NCBI GenBank assembly: GCA_017301975.1
Contig: JAFLEI010000001.1
Coordinates: 248,001-312,000 of the forward strand
Source of the DNA: Verrucomicrobiota bacterium
Lineage (GTDB): Bacteria; Verrucomicrobiota; Verrucomicrobiia; Verrucomicrobiales; Verrucomicrobiaceae
Reading direction: 5' to 3'
DNA length: 64,000 nucleotides
The position numbers were made by a program, and so were the translations under genes. Of this stretch, positions 56,130 through 64,000 are shown one piece after another (positions within the stretch are counted from its first letter, which is position 1; the number at the start of each line of letters is the position of its first letter). The notes under the pieces were generated by a model, which had not been told where the DNA came from, did not search any database, and saw only the letters and a program-made list of their open reading frames with translations.

Positions 56130-56371
56130 GGCTTTGGTGCTGAAATGGCGAAAGGATCGGCCGCCCCTTCTTTCGTGTCAGGCCCTGATTCCACCTTTCG
56201 AATCGAAAAGATGGGCCGGGTCACAGCCTTGGAGCTTGGAAGCATGAATTTCTCCTCCGTTTGAGGAGTCGCCATTCGACCTCTGGATTGCGAATGGATC
56301 ACATAGACGGTCAGTAGCGTCAGTGACGACGCCAGCACCAAAGCACCGACAAGTTTGGAGCGTGTTTTCAT
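56126..56371 (-). CDS. Cassette small membrane protein (copy B)
   Basis: This 81-residue protein has a basic N terminus, one transmembrane helix (about 7-27), and a periplasmic tail rich in Pro and Ser. It overlaps copy B large protein as ATGA. Its paralogue is 56954-57187, and a truncated version is at 55489. Together they suggest a coupled small/large pair that was duplicated in tandem. No known family. Confidence 0.65.
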   Translation of the reverse strand: MKTRSKLVGALVLASSLTLLTVYVIHSQSRGRMATPQTEEKFMLPSSKAVTRPIFSIRKVESGPDTKEGAADPFAISAPKP

Positions 56372-56390
56372 GACTGATTGAAATACGCTT

Positions 56391-56957
56391 TTAGTAACAA
56401 CTGCAAAATCTCCTGCTCGTATTCCAGTGCCATTGGCCGTCTTCCTGCAATAGCTCTAGCGTGAATGCAATGGAGCGCAGAGCGCTCGGCGCGGGCAGAT
56501 TTTTAATCCAGAAGGATACATCCGGAGGATTATAATGCCGGTTAGGGTGGCGACGAAACCAGAAGGCCCCTTGAGGTGGTGGGGAAAAGGGTCTTTCAGT
56601 AATGATAATAAGCAGGCCTTCCGTCGTGAGCAGTTCACCGAAGACTGGATCAAGCACCCCAGGCCGCCCTGAGAGATCTGCAAGTCTGCCATCGAAGCTC
56701 AGTCGCTCCTGCAAGGGGCGCAGTTCTGCACCCGTCAGCCAGAAGTTGTCAGCTATCGGAGGAGGTGAAAATAGCAACTGAGGTACTGGTGCAGCAAGTC
56801 GGAGGACTTCATCCGTTCCTGACTCAAACCAGCGCTCGAATTCATTGCTGTTAGCGGTGCTTGCAGTCATCGCTTGCAACGGCCACGCATGAGTCGCCAT
56901 CAGCAGAAATGCAGATGCCTGCTGGACGAAACCAAGGCGTGGGGACGTCTTGTTCAT
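56391..56957 (-). CDS. Cassette large exported protein (copy A), unknown family
   Basis: The 188-residue protein has a signal peptide (about 1-30, MNKTSPRLGFVQQ start) and the same mature core as copy B: FERWFESGTDEVLRLAAP, then VPQLLFS, FWLTGAELRPLQERL, DPVFGELLTTEGLLI, and LPAPSALRSIAFTLELLQED. It starts within the small protein's last codons (ATGA overlap at 56954-56957). Function unknown; likely envelope. Confidence 0.7.
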   Translation of the reverse strand: MNKTSPRLGFVQQASAFLLMATHAWPLQAMTASTANSNEFERWFESGTDEVLRLAAPVPQLLFSPPPIADNFWLTGAELRPLQERLSFDGRLADLSGRPGVLDPVFGELLTTEGLLIIITERPFSPPPQGAFWFRRHPNRHYNPPDVSFWIKNLPAPSALRSIAFTLELLQEDGQWHWNTSRRFCSCY

Positions 56958-57187
56958 GGTTTCACAGACGGCAGCAGCGGTTTGTCGGTCTGCAAAGCAC
57001 CGGAGGTGATCGTGGTGCCACCAGTGAACGATTTGCTGCCAGACATGAGCAGGGGACCGCTTCTGGAAACGGGCATCATGACCGGATTGGCCTGCCTTTG
57101 GGCGAACCACGCGCAGCCGATCAACAGCCCCAACGAAGAGCAAACGGTGGCACAACGCAGGCAGAAACGAGCACGCGGCGATTTCAT
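56954..57187 (-). CDS. Cassette small membrane protein (copy A)
   Basis: The 77-residue protein begins MKSPRARFCLRCATV, has one transmembrane helix (about 10-28), and a short Ser/Gly/Thr-rich tail. It overlaps copy A large protein as ATGA. It is more diverged from copy B than the large proteins are from each other, and its real status rests mainly on the overlap and the shared order. Confidence 0.6.
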   Translation of the reverse strand: MKSPRARFCLRCATVCSSLGLLIGCAWFAQRQANPVMMPVSRSGPLLMSGSKSFTGGTTITSGALQTDKPLLPSVKP

Positions 57188-57249
57188 GCCCCGAATACTA
57201 CTTGGCCTAGCAGATCAGTGTCGAGAGCGAAGTTCAGGCGGAACCGCTC

Positions 57250-60200
57250 TCAATCCTCAAACATGAACTCATTGCTCATGAGCAGCACCTGCGCGAGCTG
57301 GCTGAGCGCGCTCTGCGGCCTCGCACGGCCGATGGGCCAGCGGCTGGCGTCGCAGAAGTCGGTTTTGGCGTTGGTGAGCACTTCGCCGGTGTCCGTGCGG
57401 CTGATGGTGGGGTTCCAGTCGAAGCTGTCGCTGTCTGTCCCCTTCTCGTTGTGAACGATGAAGCAAAGAATGTCCCCACGTTTCACATCAGCAGTGAGTT
57501 GCACAGGGACTTTCTTGTTCTGCGGTGTGCAAACCTGCTCGGCCAAGATGCCGGTGCGCTCATTGTAGATCCAGGCATGGACTCCATCGCCGCGGTCACT
57601 GCTGCGGCTTAGCACGCTGTCGATGGAGATCTTCATGTCAGCTGGCACATGCCAGCGGGCGGTGACGATGTAGTCGCTGGGGGCGGCGTGAGCGCCGTAG
57701 TTGGCCCAGAAGGCATGGCCCCATTGAGGATCGGGAATTTTTGGGCCGGGACTCCAGACTTTCTGGCCGCCACCGCCGCGGTCAGTGAGCTGCGTGAAGG
57801 CCTGGAATTCGGTGAAGGACGGCTTGCCCTCGGGGGTGCGTGCGAACTTCATCGTGCCATAGCTCCAGCGGAAGGGTTTCTCGGCATTGAGCGCGGTGGC
57901 ATCGGCGGCGAAGCGCTGGGCCAGCTCGACTTCATCCGGCTTCGGATCGCGGGCGAGGATGCGGTGGTACATCGCACGGATGGCTTCGGAATCGAGCGTG
58001 GTTCCAGCCAGCGGCGTGGCCTTGGCGATGGCATCGGCACGGGCGCGCATGAAGGGGCTGTTCATGAGGAACAGCGCCTGCTGCGGCACGGTGGTGTTGA
58101 AGCGCTGCGGGCTGTGGCCGTCCGGATTGGCGAAGTCAAACATCGCCGGCACGCTGGCCTGGTCATAGCGGTCCACCTTGAGGTAGACGGTGCGCAGGGT
58201 GTCGGCGTCCTTGGCATTCAGCTCCGTGGCGCGTCCGCCGTGCTTGCTGGTGTTCAGTTCGCCAGTGACGGAGAGAATCGCGTCGCGCATGGTTTCATAA
58301 TCCAGGCGCTGACGGTTGAAGCGGCTGATCAGATCGTTCTCAGCATCTTTGACGGCTTTTTCCGGCGTGGCGTGGCTGCTCTGCTGGAAGGTGCGGGAGG
58401 TGAGGATCAGCGTGTGCAGCTTCTTCAAGCTCCAGCCGTTTTCCATGAAGGTGGCGGCCAGGTAGTCCAGCAGATCTGCCTGCACCGGCTTCGCGGTCTG
58501 CACGCCGAAGTCGCTGGTCTGAGAAACGAGGGGCTTGCCGAAATGCTGCAGCCACACACGGTTCACAATGACGCGCGCGGTGAGCGGATTGTCCTTGCTG
58601 GCGATGTGTTTCGCCAGGTCCAGACGTCCGCTGCCGTCGGTGAATTTTTCGCCGCCAAACATCGTGAGCCAGGCACGCGGTGCGGGATCTCCCTGACGCG
58701 CAGGATTGCCGCGGATATAGACGCGAACGTCCTGCGGCTTCGGTTTGTCCACCATCACCATGGCGCGTGGCGGTGCGCCCGGGTGAGTGCTGTCCAGCTT
58801 GGTGCGTTCGTTGTTCATGCGCACCACGGTTTCGCTGTCCTTGCGCGTGAAGAAGACGTTGGCTCCTTCCACCGGCACGGACATGGGCGAAAGCTTGTCC
58901 TGCATGAGCTGGCGCATGGGCTCCACTTTGCTGTCGAGAATGATGTGGGCGTAAGCCAGGGCGACATCCTTCATGGACTTTGGCGGAGTTTGCGCAAAGG
59001 CGGCGGCGATCTCCGGTGTGCAGCCGCTCTCAGGCTTGGCCAGTTCCTGCACAAGAACGGGAGATTTTGCCGCAAACTCCGCTTCAGGGATCTGGGCGAA
59101 GCGGTTCCAGGCGATCATCGCGGCATGCGGCTTCGCCGTGAGGGCGTAGCGCTTTAGGAAATCGCGCCACTGGCTGGCCACACGGTCACGCAGCTTCATC
59201 TGGCCTGCCTTGCCCTTGAAGACGGTGGTGTCCTTGATGTCCACCGTGTCTTGGGCAAAGGTGAGGTATTCAGCCAGACGCTCCGGCTTGCGGAACTCGT
59301 CATAGACGGTGCGTTTGAAGTCGAGCTCCTTCTTCGCGATCTCAGCCACCTTGGCATCGTAGTCCTGCTGATCTTTTTCATTGGCCGCCTTGCCGATGAT
59401 GGGCATTGCGGTGTCATCCGGTTCGTCGCTGCTGTTCAAAATGCTGTACATCGCATAGTAGTCGCGGCTCGGGATCGGATCGAATTTGTGATCATGGCAG
59501 CGTGCGCATGCAACGGTAAGACCGAGGAGGCCGCGACCGATGACATCAATGCGGTCATCCGCGATCAGCAGGCGGTCATTGATGAAACGCTCGCCGACAT
59601 TGTAAAAGCCCAGCGCCGCGAGGTCGGGCGAATTGGGCGTGTCTGCCGTCATGCGATCCGCCGCGAGCTGGTAGCTCACAAACTTGTCGTAGGGCATGTC
59701 ATCGTTCAGTGCCTTCACGATCCAGTCGCGGTACGTGTAGGCAAAGGGGTAGTAGTTGCTGCGGCCTGCCACCTGGTAGCCGTTAGTGTCAGCATAGCGC
59801 ACCACATCCAGCCAGAAGCGCGCCCATCGCTCGCCATAGGCAGTCTGGCCGAGGAGCTGCGAGATCAGCGTCTGCGGGGCCGGCTTCTTTTGCAACTCTT
59901 CATAGGTCGGCGGCAATCCGGTAAGCGTAAGGTGGATGCGCCGAGTCAGCGTGGCGGCATCCGCAGGTGCCGCAAAATCGAGTCCGGCGGCCTTGAGCTT
60001 GGCACCCACGAAGGCGTCAATGGGATTGCCGGTAAAACCAGCGGGAAGTGCAGGCTTTTGAACTGGCTTGTAAGCCCAGTGCTGCATCGGATCGGCTTTG
60101 GCATGTTCCGCCACAGCAGCCTCTGCAGGCCACGGCAGTCCCATGCTGATCCATTTTTCGATCGCCGCGATCTGGGGCGCGGGCAGCTTGTCACCCTTCT

Positions 60201-60510
60201 TGGGCATCGCCTCGACACCGGCGACGTGATTGATCGCCTTGATCAGCTTGCTGGCGCTCGAATTGCCGGGTTCCACGACCTTGCCATAATCGCTGCCGTG
60301 AATGACCGCCGCACGGGAGTCGAGACGCAGCCCGTTCTGGTGCTTGTGCGCCCCATGGCAGTCGTAGCAGCGTTCCGCGAGCACGGGACGGATGTTTTTC
60401 TCAAAGAACTCGATCTGGTCAGGCGGGAACGATTCGGCGGCAGGCGCGAGGGAACTTGCGACGGCAAGGCCGCCCAAAACGAGAGAGGGAAACTGGAAAC
60501 GCAGGGTCAT
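57250..60510 (-). CDS. PSCyt1/DUF1549/DUF1553 large exported protein
   Basis: The protein of 1086 residues has a signal peptide (about 1-26), a PSCyt1 cytochrome domain with heme site CYDCH (about 47-51), then DUF1549 (about 150-380, with the second CxxCH in ACARCHDHKFDPI), and a C-terminal DUF1553 domain (about 600-1086, with GKPLVSQTSDFGVQ and FMLMNSPF-like ends). Such proteins are nearly confined to planctomycetes and verrucomicrobia, paired with DUF1501 proteins. They are probably exported polysaccharide or sulfated-sugar degraders with electron transfer. ATG 60510 is preferred to 60558. Confidence 0.92.
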   Translation of the reverse strand: MTLRFQFPSLVLGGLAVASSLAPAAESFPPDQIEFFEKNIRPVLAERCYDCHGAHKHQNGLRLDSRAAVIHGSDYGKVVEPGNSSASKLIKAINHVAGVEAMPKKGDKLPAPQIAAIEKWISMGLPWPAEAAVAEHAKADPMQHWAYKPVQKPALPAGFTGNPIDAFVGAKLKAAGLDFAAPADAATLTRRIHLTLTGLPPTYEELQKKPAPQTLISQLLGQTAYGERWARFWLDVVRYADTNGYQVAGRSNYYPFAYTYRDWIVKALNDDMPYDKFVSYQLAADRMTADTPNSPDLAALGFYNVGERFINDRLLIADDRIDVIGRGLLGLTVACARCHDHKFDPIPSRDYYAMYSILNSSDEPDDTAMPIIGKAANEKDQQDYDAKVAEIAKKELDFKRTVYDEFRKPERLAEYLTFAQDTVDIKDTTVFKGKAGQMKLRDRVASQWRDFLKRYALTAKPHAAMIAWNRFAQIPEAEFAAKSPVLVQELAKPESGCTPEIAAAFAQTPPKSMKDVALAYAHIILDSKVEPMRQLMQDKLSPMSVPVEGANVFFTRKDSETVVRMNNERTKLDSTHPGAPPRAMVMVDKPKPQDVRVYIRGNPARQGDPAPRAWLTMFGGEKFTDGSGRLDLAKHIASKDNPLTARVIVNRVWLQHFGKPLVSQTSDFGVQTAKPVQADLLDYLAATFMENGWSLKKLHTLILTSRTFQQSSHATPEKAVKDAENDLISRFNRQRLDYETMRDAILSVTGELNTSKHGGRATELNAKDADTLRTVYLKVDRYDQASVPAMFDFANPDGHSPQRFNTTVPQQALFLMNSPFMRARADAIAKATPLAGTTLDSEAIRAMYHRILARDPKPDEVELAQRFAADATALNAEKPFRWSYGTMKFARTPEGKPSFTEFQAFTQLTDRGGGGQKVWSPGPKIPDPQWGHAFWANYGAHAAPSDYIVTARWHVPADMKISIDSVLSRSSDRGDGVHAWIYNERTGILAEQVCTPQNKKVPVQLTADVKRGDILCFIVHNEKGTDSDSFDWNPTISRTDTGEVLTNAKTDFCDASRWPIGRARPQSALSQLAQVLLMSNEFMFED

Positions 60511-60612
60511 GTGGGGGTTCGGAGAGCTGATCTTACACCACATCTCTCCAAAATCCATACGTGCAGCAGGCGTGCCATGTTGCAGGTGGCAAAATGCCGT
60601 TTTGGCTCTCGC

Positions 60613-61932
60613 CTAGCCTTGGTTCGCCCTCAAAACCCGCAGCATGTTGCCGCCGATGACCTGCCGGATGGCCTCGTCGCTGTGGCCGCGCATGATCATC
60701 CCCAGGGTGAAAAGCGGCCAGTTCGACCAGGCGACGCTCTGCTCTGCGGCGATGCTCGTCACGTAATCGTCCTTGGGCCAGAGATGCTCCCACTTGTCGG
60801 CGCTGCCGCCGGGGGCTTTGAGCAGCTTGGCCCGCTCCTCCTTGTCAAACCGGGAGGTGTAGGCCACATCGCAGCCGATGGCGGCATGTTTGGCCCCAAA
60901 TTTTTTGATGAGATGGTCAAGGTGGTCGAGCAGCGCCGTGATGTCGCCTTTGCCGCCGAGGAAACGCGGAATGCAGCAGATGCCGACGAGGCCGTCAGTG
61001 TCGCAGATGGCCTTGATCGTGTCGTCCGGCTTGCCGCGAAAGTGTTCGTAAACGCCGCAGCAGGTGGTGTGGCTGGCCACCATGGGCCGCGTGCTGGCCT
61101 TGGCGGCATCGTAGGCTGTCTTCCAGCCGCTGTGCGCCACATCGGCGATGACGCCGAGCTTGTTCATCTCCGCGATGGCTGCATGGCCGAAATCGCTCAG
61201 GCCACCATCGTGGGGCTCTCCGGCACCATCGCCTAGAGGGTTCCGCCGGTTGTAGGTCACGTGCATCATGCGGGTGCCGAGTTCGTGGAAGATGCGGATG
61301 AAGCGCAGTTCATCGCGCACGCTTTCCCAGTCTTGCATCAGGGGGACACCGTTGGTGGTGAAGCACAGGCCGACGTTTCCCGCCTTCTTGAGGGCTACGA
61401 TTTCAGCGGACGTTACGACCTTTGAGAGTGTCGGATTCAGCAAGTCCGTGGCTTTGGTGAAGTGTGCGAGGCGTTTGATGAGCCGCAGCGGGTCGCTGCC
61501 TTCCTCGCCGGTGTTTTGGAAAATGCAGGTCACGCCGGCGGCGTGGAAGGCATCGAGGAACTCCTTGCGCTCGCGCTCGTTGGTCGCGTTGCGGTTCATG
61601 GACATGGACTCGCGCAGGTCGTTGATCTCGGCGGCGCCCATGCCGGATTTGATCGCTTCGTTCATCGCCTCCGCATCAATGGCGCAGCGTGGGGCGAAGC
61701 CGTAGCTTTCAAAGACGACGGAGCCGAAATGCAGCTCCCATGCGTGGTCAATCTGCGCCTGCGTGGGTTTTAGCAGTCCCAGGGCAATTTCGCGCGGCTT
61801 GTCGATGGCCGGATTGCCGGTGATCCATGATTTTTTCGACTCCTGCGAACGCACATGAATGTGGAACCCGCCCGCGAGAGCAGCGAGCGGCAGGCTTTGA
61901 AACAGGCGACGACGGGAGAAAGGAGCGTTCAT
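60613..61932 (-). CDS. Membrane dipeptidase (M19)-like protein with altered active site
   Basis: The 439-residue protein has a Tat-like signal (SRRRLFQSLPLAALAGG) and the M19 barrel, with GLSDFGHAAIAEMNKLG then DVAHSG, VASHTTCCGV, and AIGCDVAYTSRF. Two usual metal sites are changed: the N-terminal H-x-D is replaced by a LHFGSVVFESYG segment, and the bridging-Glu region IEG reads FTTNG. It may be inactive as a dipeptidase or use another chemistry. Exported. ATG 61932 is preferred to 61944. Confidence 0.85.
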   Translation of the reverse strand: MNAPFSRRRLFQSLPLAALAGGFHIHVRSQESKKSWITGNPAIDKPREIALGLLKPTQAQIDHAWELHFGSVVFESYGFAPRCAIDAEAMNEAIKSGMGAAEINDLRESMSMNRNATNERERKEFLDAFHAAGVTCIFQNTGEEGSDPLRLIKRLAHFTKATDLLNPTLSKVVTSAEIVALKKAGNVGLCFTTNGVPLMQDWESVRDELRFIRIFHELGTRMMHVTYNRRNPLGDGAGEPHDGGLSDFGHAAIAEMNKLGVIADVAHSGWKTAYDAAKASTRPMVASHTTCCGVYEHFRGKPDDTIKAICDTDGLVGICCIPRFLGGKGDITALLDHLDHLIKKFGAKHAAIGCDVAYTSRFDKEERAKLLKAPGGSADKWEHLWPKDDYVTSIAAEQSVAWSNWPLFTLGMIMRGHSDEAIRQVIGGNMLRVLRANQG

Positions 61933-61963
61933 GCGTGAGAACAAACGCGCCTGAGCCCGTGTT

Positions 61964-63676
61964 TTAGCGGCGAAGCTTTTTCTTCAGGCGCATCCAGGTC
62001 GGAACGTCGAGGTCCTCGCCTTGCACGATCGAAGGCTCGGTGTCCTTGAAGCGGCCGCGGTCTTCTTCGCCGAGGCTGAAGGTCTGCTGGCTTTCCGCCG
62101 TGGTTGGGGCCTTGCGGGTGAGGACGGCGGTGGCGCTGATCGTTGAAGACTCGGGTTCGGGTTCGGGTTCGTCGAATGAAATGAGGTCATCGTGCGCTGA
62201 AGCGGCTTCAGTCTGCAAGGTGACGCTGCGTGCCACGACGGCGGCCAAGGTTGATTCCTTGGTGCTGCGGGCGGCATCGGCGAGTTCCTTCGCGGCCGGG
62301 GTGCGCACAGGAATGCGTGCCGTCTCCGGAGCAGGAGCGATCACCGGGGGCGGGGCGGGCTCCTCGTAGGCGTCAAAATCAGCAAAGGCAGGCGGTTCTT
62401 CCTCCTGCACCACTGGCTCCTCTTTGGGCTGCGGCGCCACCACTTTGGCAGCTTCAGCCTGGAGGCTGCTCAGGGGGAATGCCTCACCGACGGCAGGGAC
62501 GGAGGCGAATTCCTCGGACTTGAAGAGCAGATCGGCCACAGACTCCTGCGGGGGGGCATAGGGCGAAGGGGCCTTCTTTGCCGGGATCTCGCGTTTGGGT
62601 GCCGGAGCCGGAGCGAGGGCTGCGACAGGTGCTGGCTGCTCAGCGCGGGGTTGGAGCATTTCCGAAGGCGGTGCGGCCGTGGCGTGGGCGTTGAGCTGGT
62701 TGAGGCCCAGTGAACTGATGAGCGTGACGGCGACGGCGTCTCCCAGCTTCGCATCGACACCGAGGCCGAAGAGAATGTGGGTTTGATCCGGCACGTGACG
62801 TCCCAGCTGCTTCATGACACCTTCGACTTCGACCAGGGTGAGCGATTCGCCGCCGGCGACGTGGACCAGCAGGTTCTTTGTCTGGTGCAGGAGTCGGCCG
62901 GAGTCGATGAGCGGGCTCTTGAGCGCCTTCTTGAGCGCTTCGGCACCGCGGTTCTGGCCGCGGGCTTCGCCGAAGCCAAAAAGGCAGCGGCCGTTGGCAT
63001 TGGCCAGCGCGGAGGTAAGGTCGTCGAGGCCGAGCTTCACCAGGCCGGGCGTGATGGTGATGGTGGAGATGGCGCGCAGGCTCTGGGCGATGAGCTGGTC
63101 CGCCTGATTGAAGGCTTTCTGAATGCCATCCTTCGGCAGGATGAGCTCGCCCATGCGGTTGTTTTCAAACAGCACGAGGGCATCCGCACGCTTTTGCAGC
63201 AGTTCCAGCGCCTCCTCGGCCTGGGCCAGACGGCGGCGGCCTTCGAAGCTGAAGGGCATGGTGGCGACGACAAGCACCAGAGCGCCGGTGTTCTTGGCGA
63301 TTTCAGCAATGACAGGGGCCGCACCGCTGCCGGTGCCGCCGCCGAGTCCGGCGCTGATGAAGATGATGTCGTGATTCTCAACAGACTGACGAATCTGCTC
63401 GCGGGAGAACAGCGCCGCTTCACGCCCGAGATCGGGATCGCCGCCTGCGCCGATGCCCTTCATGAGCTCGGCACCCAGCTGGATCTTCACCGGAGCCATG
63501 GAATGACCGAGCACCCGCACATCCGTATGCGCGCAGACCAGTGTGGCGTCCACGATGCGGTCCAGGGTGATGCGATCTACGACATTGGAACCCGCACCGC
63601 CGACACCGACGATACAGATGCGCGGTGCCGCAGTGCTGGCACCTTCAGGTGATTGGGAGCGGTCGTATTCTACCAT
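61964..63676 (-). CDS. ftsZ: Cell-division GTPase FtsZ (divergent)
   Basis: The 570-residue protein has the tubulin signature [12 protein letters not shown] (110-121), an FtsZ GTPase core (about 18-330), a Pro/Ala/Glu-rich linker of about 220 residues, and a C-terminal peptide ([15 protein letters not shown]) of the kind that binds FtsA. The T7 loop is unusual: [10 protein letters not shown] at 211-220, where E. coli Asn207 and Asp209 become Lys and Gly and only the last Asp is kept. The T3 region is [12 protein letters not shown]. It may have altered GTPase or assembly. FtsA lies just upstream. Confidence 0.95.
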   Translation of the reverse strand: MVEYDRSQSPEGASTAAPRICIVGVGGAGSNVVDRITLDRIVDATLVCAHTDVRVLGHSMAPVKIQLGAELMKGIGAGGDPDLGREAALFSREQIRQSVENHDIIFISAGLGGGTGSGAAPVIAEIAKNTGALVLVVATMPFSFEGRRRLAQAEEALELLQKRADALVLFENNRMGELILPKDGIQKAFNQADQLIAQSLRAISTITITPGLVKLGLDDLTSALANANGRCLFGFGEARGQNRGAEALKKALKSPLIDSGRLLHQTKNLLVHVAGGESLTLVEVEGVMKQLGRHVPDQTHILFGLGVDAKLGDAVAVTLISSLGLNQLNAHATAAPPSEMLQPRAEQPAPVAALAPAPAPKREIPAKKAPSPYAPPQESVADLLFKSEEFASVPAVGEAFPLSSLQAEAAKVVAPQPKEEPVVQEEEPPAFADFDAYEEPAPPPVIAPAPETARIPVRTPAAKELADAARSTKESTLAAVVARSVTLQTEAASAHDDLISFDEPEPEPESSTISATAVLTRKAPTTAESQQTFSLGEEDRGRFKDTEPSIVQGEDLDVPTWMRLKKKLRR

Positions 63677-63714
63677 AATCGTGGGTGGTTAAGGTTGGGC
63701 TGCTGTCTTTTAAA

Positions 63715-64000
63715 TTAAAGTGTGACGGACGAGAGGAGTTCCTGCATGCGTCGGCCGAGGCGTTTCAGGGGGGAGAGAAAGGGCTTCTCGCTGTCCAGAA
63801 TCTGCGCATAACGAATGAGGCCGATCGGAGCGGAGTATTGCGGATTCTCGAAAGTGGCGGTGATGCCGCTGACGGGAGCCGAACCTGCGCGTGTGACTTT
63901 GATCCCAAACACTTCACGGGCCACCACGTCAACGCCTTTCATCATGCTGACCCCGCCGGTGAGGTAAATGCCCGCCCCGAGACGGCCCAGATGATCCTCC
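63715..64000 (-). CDS. ftsA: Cell-division protein FtsA (C-terminal part)
   Basis: The last 94 codons of a gene that starts beyond the window. The visible part has an actin-fold segment ending GAGIYLTGGVSMMKGVDVVA, matching the FtsA adenosine region (LTGGGALLPG-like), and a basic C-terminal tail with LKRLGRRMQELLSSV, which in FtsA can bind membranes. It is 38 bases upstream of ftsZ, the usual ftsA-ftsZ order. Confidence 0.85.
   Translation of the reverse strand, partial: EDHLGRLGAGIYLTGGVSMMKGVDVVAREVFGIKVTRAGSAPVSGITATFENPQYSAPIGLIRYAQILDSEKPFLSPLKRLGRRMQELLSSVTL

Larger units (their letters stand above)
55489..57187 (-). repeat. Tandem array of a two-gene cassette (two full copies plus one fragment)
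   Basis: Unit: small one-helix protein followed, with ATGA overlap, by a larger exported protein. Copy A is 57187-56391, copy B is 56371-55548, and a third small gene is cut at 55489. The copies have diverged, so the array is not recent. Confidence 0.7.

Noticed and set aside
57649..61236. Two very long + strand frames opposite the DUF1549/DUF1553 and M19-like genes
   Set aside because: Both lie antisense to genes with clear domains and have compositions typical of shadow frames.

Overview
The window most resembles a chromosome of Verrucomicrobiota, probably the Verrucomicrobiaceae (Prosthecobacter-like). The grounds are a GC-rich sequence; a DUF1501 gene and a DUF1549/DUF1553 (PSCyt1/PSD1) gene of the kind found in planctomycetes and verrucomicrobia; DUF1080 and Gfo/Idh/MocA secreted enzymes with Tat signals; a PEP-CTERM protein; and a strongly divergent FtsZ beside FtsA. 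The phylum is an inference from gene families, not from a marker alignment. No rRNA, tRNA, CRISPR array, transposase or phage gene was seen.

Layout. 0-9.5 kb: exported proteins on the + strand (tandem TlpA thioredoxin-like proteins, a CocE-type hydrolase, a MocA-type oxidoreductase, two tandem alpha/beta esterases, a DUF1080 protein) with one convergent threonine dehydratase. 9.5-19.5 kb: a membrane-anchored protein, glpK coupled to a GNAT protein, recG, a PIN-TRAM membrane protein, a PEP-CTERM trypsin-like protease, and an ankyrin plus L,D-transpeptidase fusion convergent with mpl. 20.9-24.9 kb: the highlight, a complete bufferin-type RiPP locus: a secreted six-Cys precursor, a strong terminator, an MNIO (DUF692) enzyme, its DUF2063 partner, a DoxX protein, then an ECF sigma factor and a translationally coupled anti-sigma carrying an extracytoplasmic CxC...C motif. 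The same spaced motif (GGAATAA-N15-CTC) lies upstream of both the precursor and the sigma gene. 24.9-31.8 kb: housekeeping genes (c-type cytochrome lipoprotein, MetE-like protein, der, pgsA, aat, speA, YwaF-like membrane protein). 31.9-43.5 kb: a DUF3592 protein, two LolC/E-type permeases, an OFA-family MFS carrier with a 39-residue small subunit, a 59-residue secreted Cys protein, two PilT-type ATPases, an AGE-family epimerase coupled to a TrhO-RluA fusion.

44.8-50.9 kb: a tightly overlapping operon with a polytopic membrane protein, an LplT-like MFS protein and three tandem RhlB-like glycosyltransferases, ending in a decayed fourth glycosyltransferase; it may build and move a glycolipid. 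50.9-57.2 kb: small envelope proteins, DUF2071, a lipocalin lipoprotein, DUF1501, a sterol-desaturase-family enzyme, and a tandemly duplicated two-gene cassette of unknown family with a third, truncated copy. 57.2-64 kb: the large DUF1549/DUF1553 protein, an M19-like protein lacking expected metal ligands, ftsZ, and the 3' end of ftsA.

Gene duplication is a theme: TlpA pair, esterase pair, Lol permease pair, PilT pair, glycosyltransferase triplet plus remnant, and the unknown cassette. Translation-coupling ATGA/GTGA overlaps are frequent and were used to choose starts; Shine-Dalgarno sequences are often weak or absent.
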